From Theocolax elegans (taxonomy: Eukaryota > Arthropoda > Insecta > Hymenoptera > Cerocephalidae): a stretch of DNA of 64,000 nucleotides. The position numbers and the translations under genes are program-made. Positions 1-11,994 of this stretch are shown piece by piece. The stretch lies in the NCBI GenBank assembly GCA_026168455.1, contig CM047428.1:15595313-15659312 (forward strand). Reading direction: 5' to 3'. Below the pieces are notes generated by a model that was given only the letters and a program-made list of their open reading frames with translations, did not search any database and was not told where the DNA came from. Position 1 is the first letter of the stretch. Each line of letters opens with the position of its first letter.

Positions 1-232
1 AAAAAAAACCGTTGCTAATCCATTGGCACGTACATCTTCCTCAAAATGAATATATCGCTTCAATATGTAATATATTATTCTACACGAAAAAAATATGATT
101 AATGCAACTACTATAACAATCCATTTAACAGCAATACAGTTATTTTAACAATATTGTGATTAAATTAACTGCATTGTAGTTAAATGAATGGCATTTTAGT
201 AAAATAAATAGACTTGTAGTTAAACAAACATA

Positions 233-446
233 CACGGAGAAAAATTCTTGATAATTTCTACCCTGTAATAATAGTAAAAGTGGGATAAAGTGTCTTTTCT
301 GGAAAAATTTACCCGGTTTTCGGTTAAAAATTACAAGAACTTAGGATAAATTTTACTATACATCAGGGTAATTTTTTCCAGAAAAGACAGTTCGTCCCAT
401 GTTTACTAACCTTGCAGGGTAAAATTATCAGAAATTTTTCTCCGTG
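233..446. mobile_element. Short CACGGAGA-ended foldback MITE
   Basis: CACGGAGAAAAATTCTTGAT at the left pairs with ATCAGAAATTTTTCTCCGTG at the right. Inner arms pair AGTGTCTTTTCTGGAAAAAT with ATTTTTTCCAGAAAAGACAG. About 214 bp; same terminal family as 61298-61978. Confidence 0.85.
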
Positions 447-885
447 TACCCACTGTCAGTTTTACTACAAATTTATAGTAAAATTTAAGCCACTACATGT
501 TGTTGCTAAATAAACACAAATAAATATTAAATCAACATAATTTGTTGTTAAATCGATACAAGTCGTAGCTAATTTAATTCAATGCGCATTTAATTCAATA
601 CTTTGTGATGAAATTATTTTTATCGCGCTTTTTTATTTAATTAATGTAAATCGTATTAAATTGAAGCGAAGTCGTTATTTATTTCACCAAAGTCGTGTTT
701 GACCGAACTGAGTCCATAAATTAGATAAATAAAAAAGCATTATATTGTTTTAGGAGGATATATTAAAATATCTTTTGATTTTTCGGGTTTAGTCGGCCAT
801 TTTTTAATCATGCGCAGCTACGAAAATAATTTTCGACAAAATTTCAAGACATCACTAACATTAATAAGTAATGAAAAAGAGGCCT

Positions 886-956
886 GCGATGTCTCGGTCA
901 GTAGAGTGATGCACTCTCGTACCCGGAGGTCTCCAGGTTCGATTCCCAGCCTCGGC
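886..956 (+). other. tRNA-like remnant (SINE-type head)
   Basis: GTCTCGGTCAGTAGAGTG resembles a tRNA A box and AGGTTCGATTCCC matches the B box at about the correct spacing. Stems are degenerate. It is not a functional tRNA by eye; a tRNA-derived short interspersed element is the simplest reading. Confidence 0.55.
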
Positions 957-2021
957 TGATTGATACAAGCACCATTAAGGAATTTATTTTCAAGCTCTTT
1001 CTTAACAAAGACACGTCGTATGACCTCTGCAGCTGACTAGCATCACATTGGGAGCATAAAAAGAGCGACGTTAACATAATTAAAAAAGAAAGTAATGAAC
1101 AAAAATATATGTATTTCAGTCTGTAGTTTCCAAACTTGACAGTATAGGTGTTATTTAAAAATAAATTTAGTAATAAAGCAAAAAATGCGAATTCCAAAAG
1201 ATTTTTGTATGTATCCCGATCGGAAATAGACTTATAGCGTTTATCAGTGCCGCCTATGGTGTCTTGGAAGAAATATACGGCTCGACAATGGCATCGGACG
1301 AAGGCACTATTTGAATCATAACGGGGTTGTAGCATGGCCTTAACATGGCAAATATAGTTTTCTATTCATATAAAGCCTCATATGGTCCTCAAAATTATTG
1401 TGTTTTATTTACGGTTATGTACTATAGGGGCTACATAAGACAAGCCATAAAATAATTAAAAATTCTTTGTTATTTAGAATTAATATATTAGCTATTAAAG
1501 TATATAAGTACATTAATTTATGTTTAAATTTGTACTATAAATTTACTTGTATAAAATGAAAAATAATACTTTTATTATATAAGTTAAATATTATTTATTC
1601 ATTTAAATAATTAATTAGCATTGATAATTTTTCTATCTATTTTTTTAATTTATTCAATAATTTTATACAAAACACTACAAACTTTTATTTATGTATGTGT
1701 GAAAAGATGTAATATTCTTATGTCAAAAGGATTTTTTTTAGTTAAACAGTTTATACCTCGAACGCATGCATAAAATTGTGTGACTTTAAACGATAACTTC
1801 TCCCATGACTTTGTTGCGATTTCAATAGCAAATCTCTTGTAAAAAAAGCTTCGAAGAGTCGTATAGTCAATGACTCAGTTTGATCTCCATTTAATTAAGA
1901 TGTTAACGTCAAATTTATATACATATAAAACTAATAATATTTTGTAAATATAATAAATTAATTAAAATACATTTTCTTTAATGCATAAATATACGCGTGT
2001 ATAGAACCTTACATGTTGGTT

Positions 2022-2207
2022 ATATAACTTGTTTTCTGTTTTGCAAATCTGCATAAAAACTATTAAAATCTTCATCTGCATCCATCGGAAATGTATAGAC
2101 ACAAACTTTTTGAAAATCATGAAATAAATAACCTTTTATAGAATCCTTTAACTGACTTCTTGGTGATATAACAGTTATGAGTACTGACATGGCTTGCCTG
2201 TAATGTA
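2022..2207 (-). other. Candidate minus-strand coding exon or gene fragment, unidentified
   Basis: An open frame of about 60 codons with balanced composition, unlike nearby AT-rich ORFs. It contains MSVLITVISPRSQL and YTFPMDADEDFNSFYADLQ, ends in a stop, and follows an acceptor-like ACATTACAG. Just upstream on the coding strand is ATAGGGGCCTCG, which resembles an inverted partner near 1424-1434, so it may instead be transposon-derived. I recognise no family. Confidence 0.25.
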
Positions 2208-2819
2208 CCATTCGAGGCCCCTATGTCTTTTCAAATGAAAGCCCAAAATATTTACATAAGGATTTAAAAGGCGAGAGTAAGACGAGCCTTACTATGGTCT
2301 AGTCATGTATTGCCCCGGTTGATGCCCTATTATGCGCCGTATTATGGGCCCTTGCTGGTAACCATACGTGAGCCTTATGATCTGATACGGCTATAGTCAT
2401 TACTATTTTCCGATCGAGATGTATCGAAATGCATAGGATCAATGTTACTATGCGTGCGACCACTATTTAATGCGACTAAAATAACCATAAGTTCTTTGTA
2501 ACATTCGTAACTAAAATTCCTTGTTTAATATGAATTCTACATTTACACCTTACAGCGAACGCGGGAGTAAAATAAAGTTGAACAGCGAAGTAAAAGAAAA
2601 AATTGATTTAAATATTATACAAAATTATTTGTTTCATAATATTGTTGATCCACATGCAGTTAAATATTAATTAAACAATAATATTTTTGTTTAATTAATC
2701 TTTGCCGGTTTTAAATTAATAAGACGTGTATTTTTTTATTATTATATTCTCCCTCATTCTACAGCAATTCGTGTTATTTTTATAGGACAGAATGGGGTGC
2801 GGTCCGATTGGTCGAAGGC

Positions 2820-3190
2820 TCACTCAAAATATGTGCGATATTTCGAACTTTAAAACTTAGAATTACAGTTTTTTTAATTCAAACTAACAGAAATATACTG
2901 ATCATTATTTCAAAGGCAATAAAATCTTGAGTTATTTTGTGTTTACTAATATTTCGAATTCCAAATAATAGATAAATAATTATTAAAATATTTATCTATC
3001 GACACCTTAATAACGGACAATAATATAAAAAATTATTTATCTACGACTTGAAATTCGAAATATTGATCATTTTATTTCTCTTGGTTTGAATTAAAAATAC
3101 TGCGAATCTAATATTTAAAATTCGAATCTTTGTAATATTTCTACTTTAACTACAAATTGTAATTGATTCAACAAATGTTTTTCAGTGTAA
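2820..3190. repeat. Imperfect inverted repeat with a CAGTGTA end
   Basis: ACTAATATTTCGAATTCCAA (2945) pairs loosely with TTGAAATTCGAAATATTGAT (3049), and flanking AATTCAAAC/GTTTGAATT also pair. It ends at TTTTTCAGTGTA near 3187, the inverse of the TACACTGAAAA ends seen elsewhere. A degraded MITE is likely. Confidence 0.5.
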
Positions 3191-3418
3191 TATGAAATAT
3201 ATTATTCATAATTATATCGTCTCCAACAAGCGTTCAAAATGAGAACTATTAATCTAAATATTTTTAGTTGGCATTTTTTTACAATTTTCAATGATTGCGT
3301 TTTCTCAAAGCATGCTTCTCGACGAAATGAAAATAATTCAAAAACAACCCTTTTTTATCATACTTTTTTCACAAGAAACACTCGATGAAATAATCTGAAA
3401 TTTTTACAAAAAATAGTT

Positions 3419-3420
<2 letters not shown>

Positions 3421-3467
<47 letters not shown>
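3421..3467. repeat. (CA)n microsatellite
   Basis: About 23 uninterrupted CA units. Confidence 0.99.
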
Positions 3468-3469
<2 letters not shown>

Positions 3470-6400
3470 GTACATCCATACGGACATTTTCTAAAAACTC
3501 TATATAGATTTGGACTCTATAGACATATCAAAACATACTTTTAGCATGTTTTTACAAATCGAAAAATCTATATCCTCTAATCCTCTGCGAGGAAACAAAA
3601 GCAAACGGTTTTTTATTTGCTTTTTCTAATTTTATTTAAAAAGCGGCATATCTAGAAATTTTTTTTCTATAAACTTAGTAAATTTTAATTTGAGAGGCTT
3701 TAGGCCTTTAAATCTCGTTGCTGTAGGCATCACAATTAATTCTTAAATTTGTTACTCCAACTTTTAGGAGCAGCATTGTGAAATCAAATACTAAAATTAA
3801 ATGGATCTTTTTTTCAAAAAGACTTTGTTCTTATATTGTCCACCAAAACATAGAATTTTTTAACTAATATATGCAAAAAATTTTTTACAAAAATCTATTA
3901 TAAAAATAAACAGTTTGATTTGCACATCAATTATCAATTTAATATATTAAAAGCCTATCATTCGCTTTTTATTTTATATGCATACATCTAACTGCGTCTT
4001 GAAGTTTTCGCATTCTATACCCAATTTATAGAAGTTTTTGCATAACTAAGTGTAAATCACTTTATACATTCCTTACAGTATATCCATACTTAAGAAAAGT
4101 CATATTTTTACATTTTAGTATTTCAATATCAATAATAATAGTAAATATATACTGACTATATGTACTTTGTCTCTCGATCTATTTACGTTTTTATTGTTAA
4201 ATTATAAAGAACGTAAAATATAATACATCGTCGTGAAGCATCGGTAAGTGATACAAGAATACATTTTCTCAGCTCTTATTCTTTAAAGATAATATAATTT
4301 TGACCTAGATTATTTTTCAAAAACAAAAGAATAAACTGATATTCTACTTTATACAATAATCGAATAATGAAAATAGATGTGTATTGTATCGCTATAAATG
4401 TGCCAAAAATTATAGAAGAATTTTTTCTTCTGCTGTAAAATTTAATTGGCACTACTTATAAATACGAATCTTATGTACATAAACATTATTTAATATAATA
4501 CATTATTTGAATAATATTAATCCTGACGCAACACCAACATTAAATTAATAATTAAGTTACATTTACAGCTTATTATTTTTTACATTATAATTTATGTTTT
4601 TTAAATTATACAATTTACGATTCGGTCTGTTCGTACTAGATCTCTTACACATTTGAGATTAATTTAAAAAAAATTGTTCAAATCCCTGAAGAAGAACGAA
4701 ATTCCTAGCAAGTCATTAACTTTCCTTAAAAGCGTATTTAAAGCTATTTCACTTGGACACACATGTATAGAACTCGGGTTACTGGGTCAGTTAGTGCTAC
4801 TGGCTACTCAGCATTATTTTTTCATGTTTTCAGTAACTCCAATAGCTTCTATTTACCAAAAATGTATAAAAATAACGCTGCACTTTTCATTGTTCGACAT
4901 TTCCTTTAAGACACACACTATTAAATATTCTGTATGATAAAGTTCCAAAAAATATATATGTATATATTATACATTTTATCAAAAGGTTTTCCGTCTCGTC
5001 ACACTATTACTACTTTTAATTTGGGACTATATATTTTACGAACTTATTTTTACGCGTATTAATTAATTTGTATCTTTTGCAAAAAAAACTACATTTAACG
5101 GCGAGTAAGAAAAAATCTACCATCTATTTTTAGCTAATCATAAATTTAGAGTAGTTTTCAAATTGTGAGTAGTAATAATTAATGATCAATCATTTCGTCG
5201 AGCGCTATATAAATTTCAGTTAGAATTACTTCGATGTTATACAGTCGAAATTAAACGCACTCTTTCCCAAATATATAAAAAAACACACCCAACACTTAAA
5301 AAATTGCTAATTACTCGGACAAAATTACTCATTTAACGAAAATTATTTGTACTAATATTATCATTTAAATTAAATATATATACACAAAGCGCACATTGTG
5401 AAAAGAGTATAATTTTTTTATGTAATAAATGTACACGGTCGCAGAGAAAGTTGACTTGAAAAAGATGATATCATCAAGAGTAGCCAAATTTAATTTAAAA
5501 AAATGTCCGGTGCAATTGATGTTAACCAATTTATATATACCCGAACATAAATTCTCGTCATTGCGCAACGAAAAAAAAAATATATTCATTTAAAATATAA
5601 AGCACTATACATACGTGTGCAATGTATTTATTAAACATATACGAACAACTATAACATTAACCGCGCGGAAATTAGTAAACCGTCGAAAATATATTTCTGC
5701 AGCCATTGATTAGTGAGATATATATATAAATAATCGGTGATAAAAATCATTGCCGTTTAAAACGACCGAATCATCGATACTCAATGATATAAAAATCCAC
5801 AACTCTTCTTTGTTTACATTGGTCGTAAGAAGTATAATCGTGAGTGTGCAGCGTGCGTGCGTGTATAAAACGAGGCAAAGGTCGATGTGTATAAGTAACG
5901 GAGCTAGCTCGAATATATGTGTGCACCGAAAGACTATACGCCGGGTAGTCTATATAACTCAAGAATGCAACCGCTAAGCAATCCGTTCTCGAGTTCTCCA
6001 GCAACGAAACCACTACCTTAAACTCCCGCCCTGTAAGGGGAGTTCACGTTTCATCCACATCTTGTAAGGATATCATTATTACTTTCACCGTACCCACACC
6101 GGTCCAGATAAATAAATTATACTTATATACAGGAGGGGCAGGGGGGGGGGCACTGCGAGTATTTCGGTGCAAGAGTGAAAGTGCGACAGGGTCTCGCGTG
6201 TGTGTGTGTGTTCGTGACGTATATAGAGGAATCAAGTCTACCTTGAGGTGCATATCACTTTTTCTTTTAACGGCTCGCGTATATGTAAGCTTAAGGTCGA
6301 TTCGACGAGAGGACTACCGAAAAACACACGCAATATTGTCCCGCGTGTATACGTATTATATATATATAGCGTCGGTTACTCACGTGCGTGCCATTGACGC

Positions 6401-7942
6401 GTACGTCTCTCCCTCCACCTCCGCCACCGATTTATTACCTATCTTTCTTTTTACCTGTCTCTCTCTCTCGGTCTCTCGGTCTCTCGGTCTCTTAATTATT
6501 CGTTTGTTCGATGGGTTGCCTTCGGATATACGCATCGTATATATAGTATTTTAATACACGCGCGGCAAGGATGAAGATTTAAAAATGAAAATAACAAGTG
6601 TACTTTACTGATACTCGTTGTCTAACAATTACGTAAATTATTGTTAAATACGTGGGATATATATGTTGTGTGTATTTAGCGTATATCCTATAGCGTGTTT
6701 ACGTCAACATTTTCGGAGTATTTCTTTTGGTTGTGTGTGCGTGTGTGTGTGTGTATAAGAAATGATAGAGCTATACGAAAACTAGGTGACATTCCGCACG
6801 ATATCAAGTTCTCAATTGCCTTCTTGGTTCTATAACTGTATTTAATTAGCAATTTGTCGAATGAACTATACATTAATCTTTCGTATGACTCGACAGCTGT
6901 GCACAGAGCTCGGCGCCTCGGCCTAGTCGATATATTGGAAAATAAAAAACAAAAAGCACAATAAAGAACCTTGTCAACTTTTTACATACATATATACACA
7001 CACACACACACGTGTATATTACTTTACCGATTACTTTTATCGAACAAAAATGTTACAGTATGGCTATAGTTTTTATATACATATATATATATATATATAT
7101 CGAATATTTACATTAAATCGGTTATTTTTTGTTGTATTACTCACTAACATTTTACGTTGGGAATAAGCAAATGATCGATTAACATTATGTCATTAGTTAA
7201 CTACGTTAATTTGTCAATTTCTAATGTTTAACAAAGGATGTCACTAATCAAAATAGAAAAGTGTCAGTACTTCGATAATTCAATACTAAAATATCATTCG
7301 TAATTCCGTACACTGTCTAACAAAACTTTACGGACCGAAATACGAATATATAAAAAATAAGAAAAATTTTGAACGTTAGCTAAGAGAGCGAGCGAGCGAG
7401 CAATTTACAGAACAATTATCGGTATCGATTAAAAATGACAAAAGAAAAATCGTACAGGGAACAATGGTAATACGAGTACAGAACGAGGAGCTGTATATAT
7501 ATAGGTATAATAACGAACGAAACGATAAAAATGAAGGTTCAACTTCGCATCAGTATATACAACGATACATCACGTTTAAGAGAAAAGCGACGCTCTAAAT
7601 TCAAGCCCATATTAACCTATATTACTCCACAAATCGAACAGTTCAATCGCACACTCTCATGCACGCTATTCGTGATTGTATATATATATGTATGTACGTA
7701 TATATCGCGTATAGAAGAGGCACACACGCGGAACTGCATGTAGTGCATGACCGCAGGTATATACAGAGGCAAAATTAGCAGATTGGATGCACTTAAAAAA
7801 AAAAGGACAAAATCAAGAGATTCACTCACGTTGGCTCGGTTGGCAGTATGGAAATGACTCTATTATTCAAGTACACATGTATCTCTCCGAGTCTACGATC
7901 GATAAGATTATTTTCGTCTAGAAGCCACGAGTCACCGTATAG

Positions 7943-7964
7943 GTGTGTGTGTGTGTGTGTGTGT
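7943..7964. repeat. (GT)n microsatellite
   Basis: Eleven GT units, continuing into TATATG. Confidence 0.95.
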
Positions 7965-8135
7965 ATATGAAGTCATATATATGTACACATAGTAAACGAT
8001 TTAAATACTTCAACAATTTTTCTCTTTTCTCCCCATCGTCACGTCTCACGTGTATATGGCATTTGCAGGTATACCTAGGTGTATATGCGTCCACAATCAC
8101 TCGGTATATAAGGTGCGTATTGTACGTAGGTGCAC

Positions 8136-8160
8136 AGAGAGAGAGAGAGAGAGAGAGAGA
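8136..8160. repeat. (GA)n microsatellite
   Basis: Uninterrupted AG/GA dinucleotides; a similar tract lies at 29220-29240. Confidence 0.95.
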
Positions 8161-9179
8161 TGTGTATATATATATATAAAACACGTGCACACATGTATAT
8201 GCTGTAGACGAAGCAGAAAGTCGTTTTTCTACATCCACTTGTCGGGTGAACAACTTTCAAAAAAAACCGGGGTAGAAACGCGCACTATATACACGAGATA
8301 CGAAAAATGTGTAATAGTGCACTGATGCAAGGAGAGATAAAAAAAAGGGAGTGGATGAACCGATCGGTCAAACGAAAGGTACAGTTCCGAGATTGACGAC
8401 ACTTGCGACAAATCGCGTAAACTCCTAAGTGCAGATCGATCCTTCGTACTTCGTATAGATGTAGACATATACATATACCTATACGTGCATACGACATATG
8501 TATGTACACCTGTGTGTGTGTGAGTGTGTACTATGCACGCACCGAGATACGTATATAGAGGCGCACTGAACCGTGTAGTATAGGCATCGGCGACGCGGAA
8601 CTCGCGGGTGTGGGTTACATAAAACAACCGTGTATAAAAAAGATAAAGAAAAGAAAGGGAGTACTTAACGTGAATAACGACACGACACGCGGAAGAAAGT
8701 ACGCAAGATGGTATAAAAGAAGAAGGGTGTTGTAAGGTGTATAGGTTAACTCGATCCTCGCTTACCTGGAGGTAATCCGGTAGGGTAGCGTCATCTTATA
8801 TAGGGACGGGCCGCCCGGTTAGATCCGCGCGAGGAACCCGACTGGCGGTGGCGGGGGCCGTCTACACCGTGCCCCAGACGCATGAAACGCATCCATTGTT
8901 GAACTTGACGACGACTGGCCAAGATGGCCACCGACCGCGCCGACTTGCGGAGCGCGCGCTCTCCCACTCTCTCCACATCCCTACCTCTATCCCTCTCTCA
9001 CTCTCTCTCTCTCTCTCTTTCTCTATCTCCATACCTATAGGTCTGCAACTCTCCATCTCTACCTCTATCTCGCTTACTCTTCCTTTCTTCTGATATATAC
9101 CTCGTTTGTCTGTTTGGCTGAATTTTGAATAAGTATACGCGCTACAGCTGACTGATTTCCGATATAGACACGCCAATGT

Positions 9180-11013
9180 GTCAACAATTTCACGTGCCTT
9201 TAACCATTTTTTTTATTTACATTTTTCCAAATTGCGTATATTTTACGTTTTCCGTGGGTTTGTATAGCTATAAGTTATATTTATGGTAACATAGGTATAC
9301 AACTACCCTTATATATATATATATATGTTAAGCAGAACAGCGAGATTTAAATGCCTGAAGGATTTGTACCTACGAAAAATACCCTTGTAACGTAATTGAC
9401 AACACTTTGCGGTTTAGAGCTGTTAAATGCTCCCTTTCATTACTATAATCACATTCAACATGCACATCAGCATTTTGATTTCAATAACAATAAACGATAA
9501 TAATAATATTTATTATTCAATTAACCATTTCCGTTTCAGCATATTTATCACTTGGCGTTTTTAAAACCAATTTTAACAAACAAACCAAGATTTTAATATT
9601 TCCCGACGTCTTAATGGCCTTTCTCCATCCTCATCCGTATACCTCATTGTTTATCTAAGTAAAGATGAGAATTGCAAATAATAAAAGAAAGAGGCCATTG
9701 AATCATTGCCAGATACTAAAATTTAAGTTCGATCTTAAAAAGACGTTTACAAAACCTTTGAAAATAATAATGTTTACTTTTGTACTCGCGAATTACAAGT
9801 CTTAAATCATAGTATTAATCTAACAAGATCTCGTATATTTACACTTTTTTTACATTATCACCCGAAAGGAATTTACGACGCTATGGATATTTGCGATGAA
9901 TCAGTGAATTATTAAAAAAAAAGTGACTGTGATTTACGCATAGAAAATATACGTGGATATATTTCGGTATAATAATTAAAAAATTAATTTTTGCGCAAAC
10001 GAAAATTTTAACATATTTTCATACGTTTGGATAGTTATTTCACTTTTTTGCGCAGTTCTTGCCATAAAGAAGGACAAAAAATAGATTGGCACGCAAAACC
10101 GCAAAAATAAAGAAATGTCCTAAATTTTATGCAAACACACACATATATACATATATATATTGATATACACATGTATATATTTAGCACATATTTTTATTTA
10201 TATATATTTTCCGTATCTCGGATTTACAAGAAGAGACTATATACCCCAAGTGGTTTTTAATAGTTTTGTAAATAAATATCTACACATAAATCACGATACC
10301 TATATTTAGAATTTAGAATAAACTATTCGTTTGTCATGAAATTCACAATTATTTTAAGTATCTTTAGGCTTGTGAAATTTTATTTTCCTATTTTTTTGCA
10401 CGTAATAATATTAATTAGCGATATACAGTTATATAGTAATGTAATACGTATATATATATATAATGATATGCGATCGAAAAATGAAGCATCATAATATGTT
10501 TATAACTTAGAGACAACTTAAGAAAAAGTTTATTTAAAAAATTCAAGTATTCACAATAATTTTACTATGTATATAATAGTTCAATACTTTTTGAAGGCAC
10601 AGACGTGTATAATTATCTGAACCCCACACATCTAAACATCAATTATAATTCTCAACCTATATTGATTTATTGCTCTAAGAAAGTGTAGTATAAAAGAAGA
10701 GAATAAATAAAATATATCGTAACAAATAGAGAAGAAAATGACAAGAGAGTGCGTTAAATAAACTCCCACCCACATAAAGTCTAAGTATATATACATATAT
10801 ATATATTCCTAAGAAAACAACAACAAGGAAGTTATATACAGAATTATTATTAAAACTCCGTACTAAAAAATCATCCAACACGATACATTCGCGATGACTC
10901 ACGAGACCCTCGATCGTTTTGCATAAATATATTAAAATCCTGCGCGAGCCGGTAAAAATTTTCCACCATCTCTCTTCCATCAATTACATTCTCGCTTTCC
11001 ATCTCGTTCTTAC

Positions 11014-11044
<31 letters not shown>

Positions 11045-11962
11045 CGCGAAGAGTCTCGAGAACCGTCGCCTCGCCTCCGCACTCCGCACACTCACGTAAA
11101 CAATTTAATGCGCGTGTCGTTGTGAGTAATCCATGTACACGTATAGTCGTATTTGTGCGCCCTTCGTATGCACACACACACACAATCACACGACTCGGTA
11201 TACATATACGTGTTTCTTCGGTGACTTGGAAATTTCTTCTTGCGCACCGCGTTTTCGACGTGTATACCACTATAGCAAAATGAGCCAAATTTTTTTCTTT
11301 TTTCATTCGCGAATATTACGTTATTTACGCTTTCAATGTGTTATGGCTAATGCGCTCGGCGATGTAATGCGTCGTCGACTCGAACAGTTCAACTGTCGAA
11401 TATATACATATTTTAATTTTTGATACATTGCTTCGCAGTCATTTTTCACGAATCACGGATTTTTCAGATTAAGATTAAATCAATGTATCAATTTTTTTTA
11501 TCTAATTTTAACAACGTCGTTTAATTGTTAATATAAAATTATTTCGAGTAATAGTCGGCGATAAACATTTACTTTACCTCGAATCTTGCGAAAAGAGATG
11601 TATCCCTTTTGTATGTACCCACAGTAATTATTGAACGCAAAACTCATTTTATTGAAAAAAAGTTTTTCGAAAATACCGAATTTCATTTTACAGCTCCATA
11701 AATAATGTTTAACTTTCTTTAAATATATATAATTACGCTTAAAAGGCACCCAGAACTCTTTTAAAATCTTTAAAATTGTCATACTATAAATATATACGTG
11801 TACACACTTATGTCTACCTTTTTTTAAATAACAACATAATTTACGATTATTGAATTTGACATTTACTCCATTTAAATATATTCAATTTTATTCGAATAAA
11901 AAAACAACTGCATAATAAATTCGAATAAATCTAACCAAATAAAGTAATGAAATTCATATGCA

Positions 11963-11994
<32 letters not shown>

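Larger units (their letters stand above)
1..5700. other. AT-rich non-genic DNA with transposon remnants
   Basis: Apart from the items listed separately (foldback 233-446, tRNA-like 886-956, candidate exon 2022-2207, inverted repeat 2820-3190, CA repeat) I see no gene. The stretch 2210-2460 is locally less AT-rich, with TTATG/TACTATG words, and looks like diverged repeat. The frame at 4674-4937 has no domain signal. Confidence 0.4.
5700..9180 (-). promoter_or_regulatory. GC-richer, microsatellite-rich block with a minus-strand donor: probable first exon of an unidentified gene
   Basis: A strong minus donor (CTCCAG|GTAAGC) ends an exon at 8766. The DNA to its right (8767-8960) is the most GC-rich in the window and contains CCTATATAAG and CGGGCGGCCCG on the minus strand. 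The block also holds GT, TA, GA and CT tracts (7943-7964, 7082-7100, 8136-8160, 8995-9020). The numerous ORFs here are repeats read as protein. An untranslated or barely coding first exon of a minus-strand gene running past the left edge fits best, but is inference. Confidence 0.4.

Noticed and set aside
898..1335. 145-codon minus-strand frame
   Set aside because: Its end is the antisense of the tRNA-like remnant and the rest has no domain or splice context; repeat-derived frame.
3421..3467. CRISPR-like or satellite array
   Set aside because: Simple CA dinucleotide tract; no spaced repeats anywhere in the window resemble a CRISPR array.
4674..4937. 87-codon plus-strand frame
   Set aside because: Starts at a non-ATG codon, AT-rich, no domain and no splice signals that link it to anything.
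8796..8806. TATATAAG on the minus strand as a TATA box
   Set aside because: A start 30 bp downstream would fall at the splice donor at 8766, leaving no exon; more likely part of the exon.
5750..9176. Many overlapping frames of 60-130 codons on both strands
   Set aside because: They are translations of GT, TA, GA and CT tracts (runs of Tyr-Ile, Leu-Ser, Thr-His) and overlap each other antisense.
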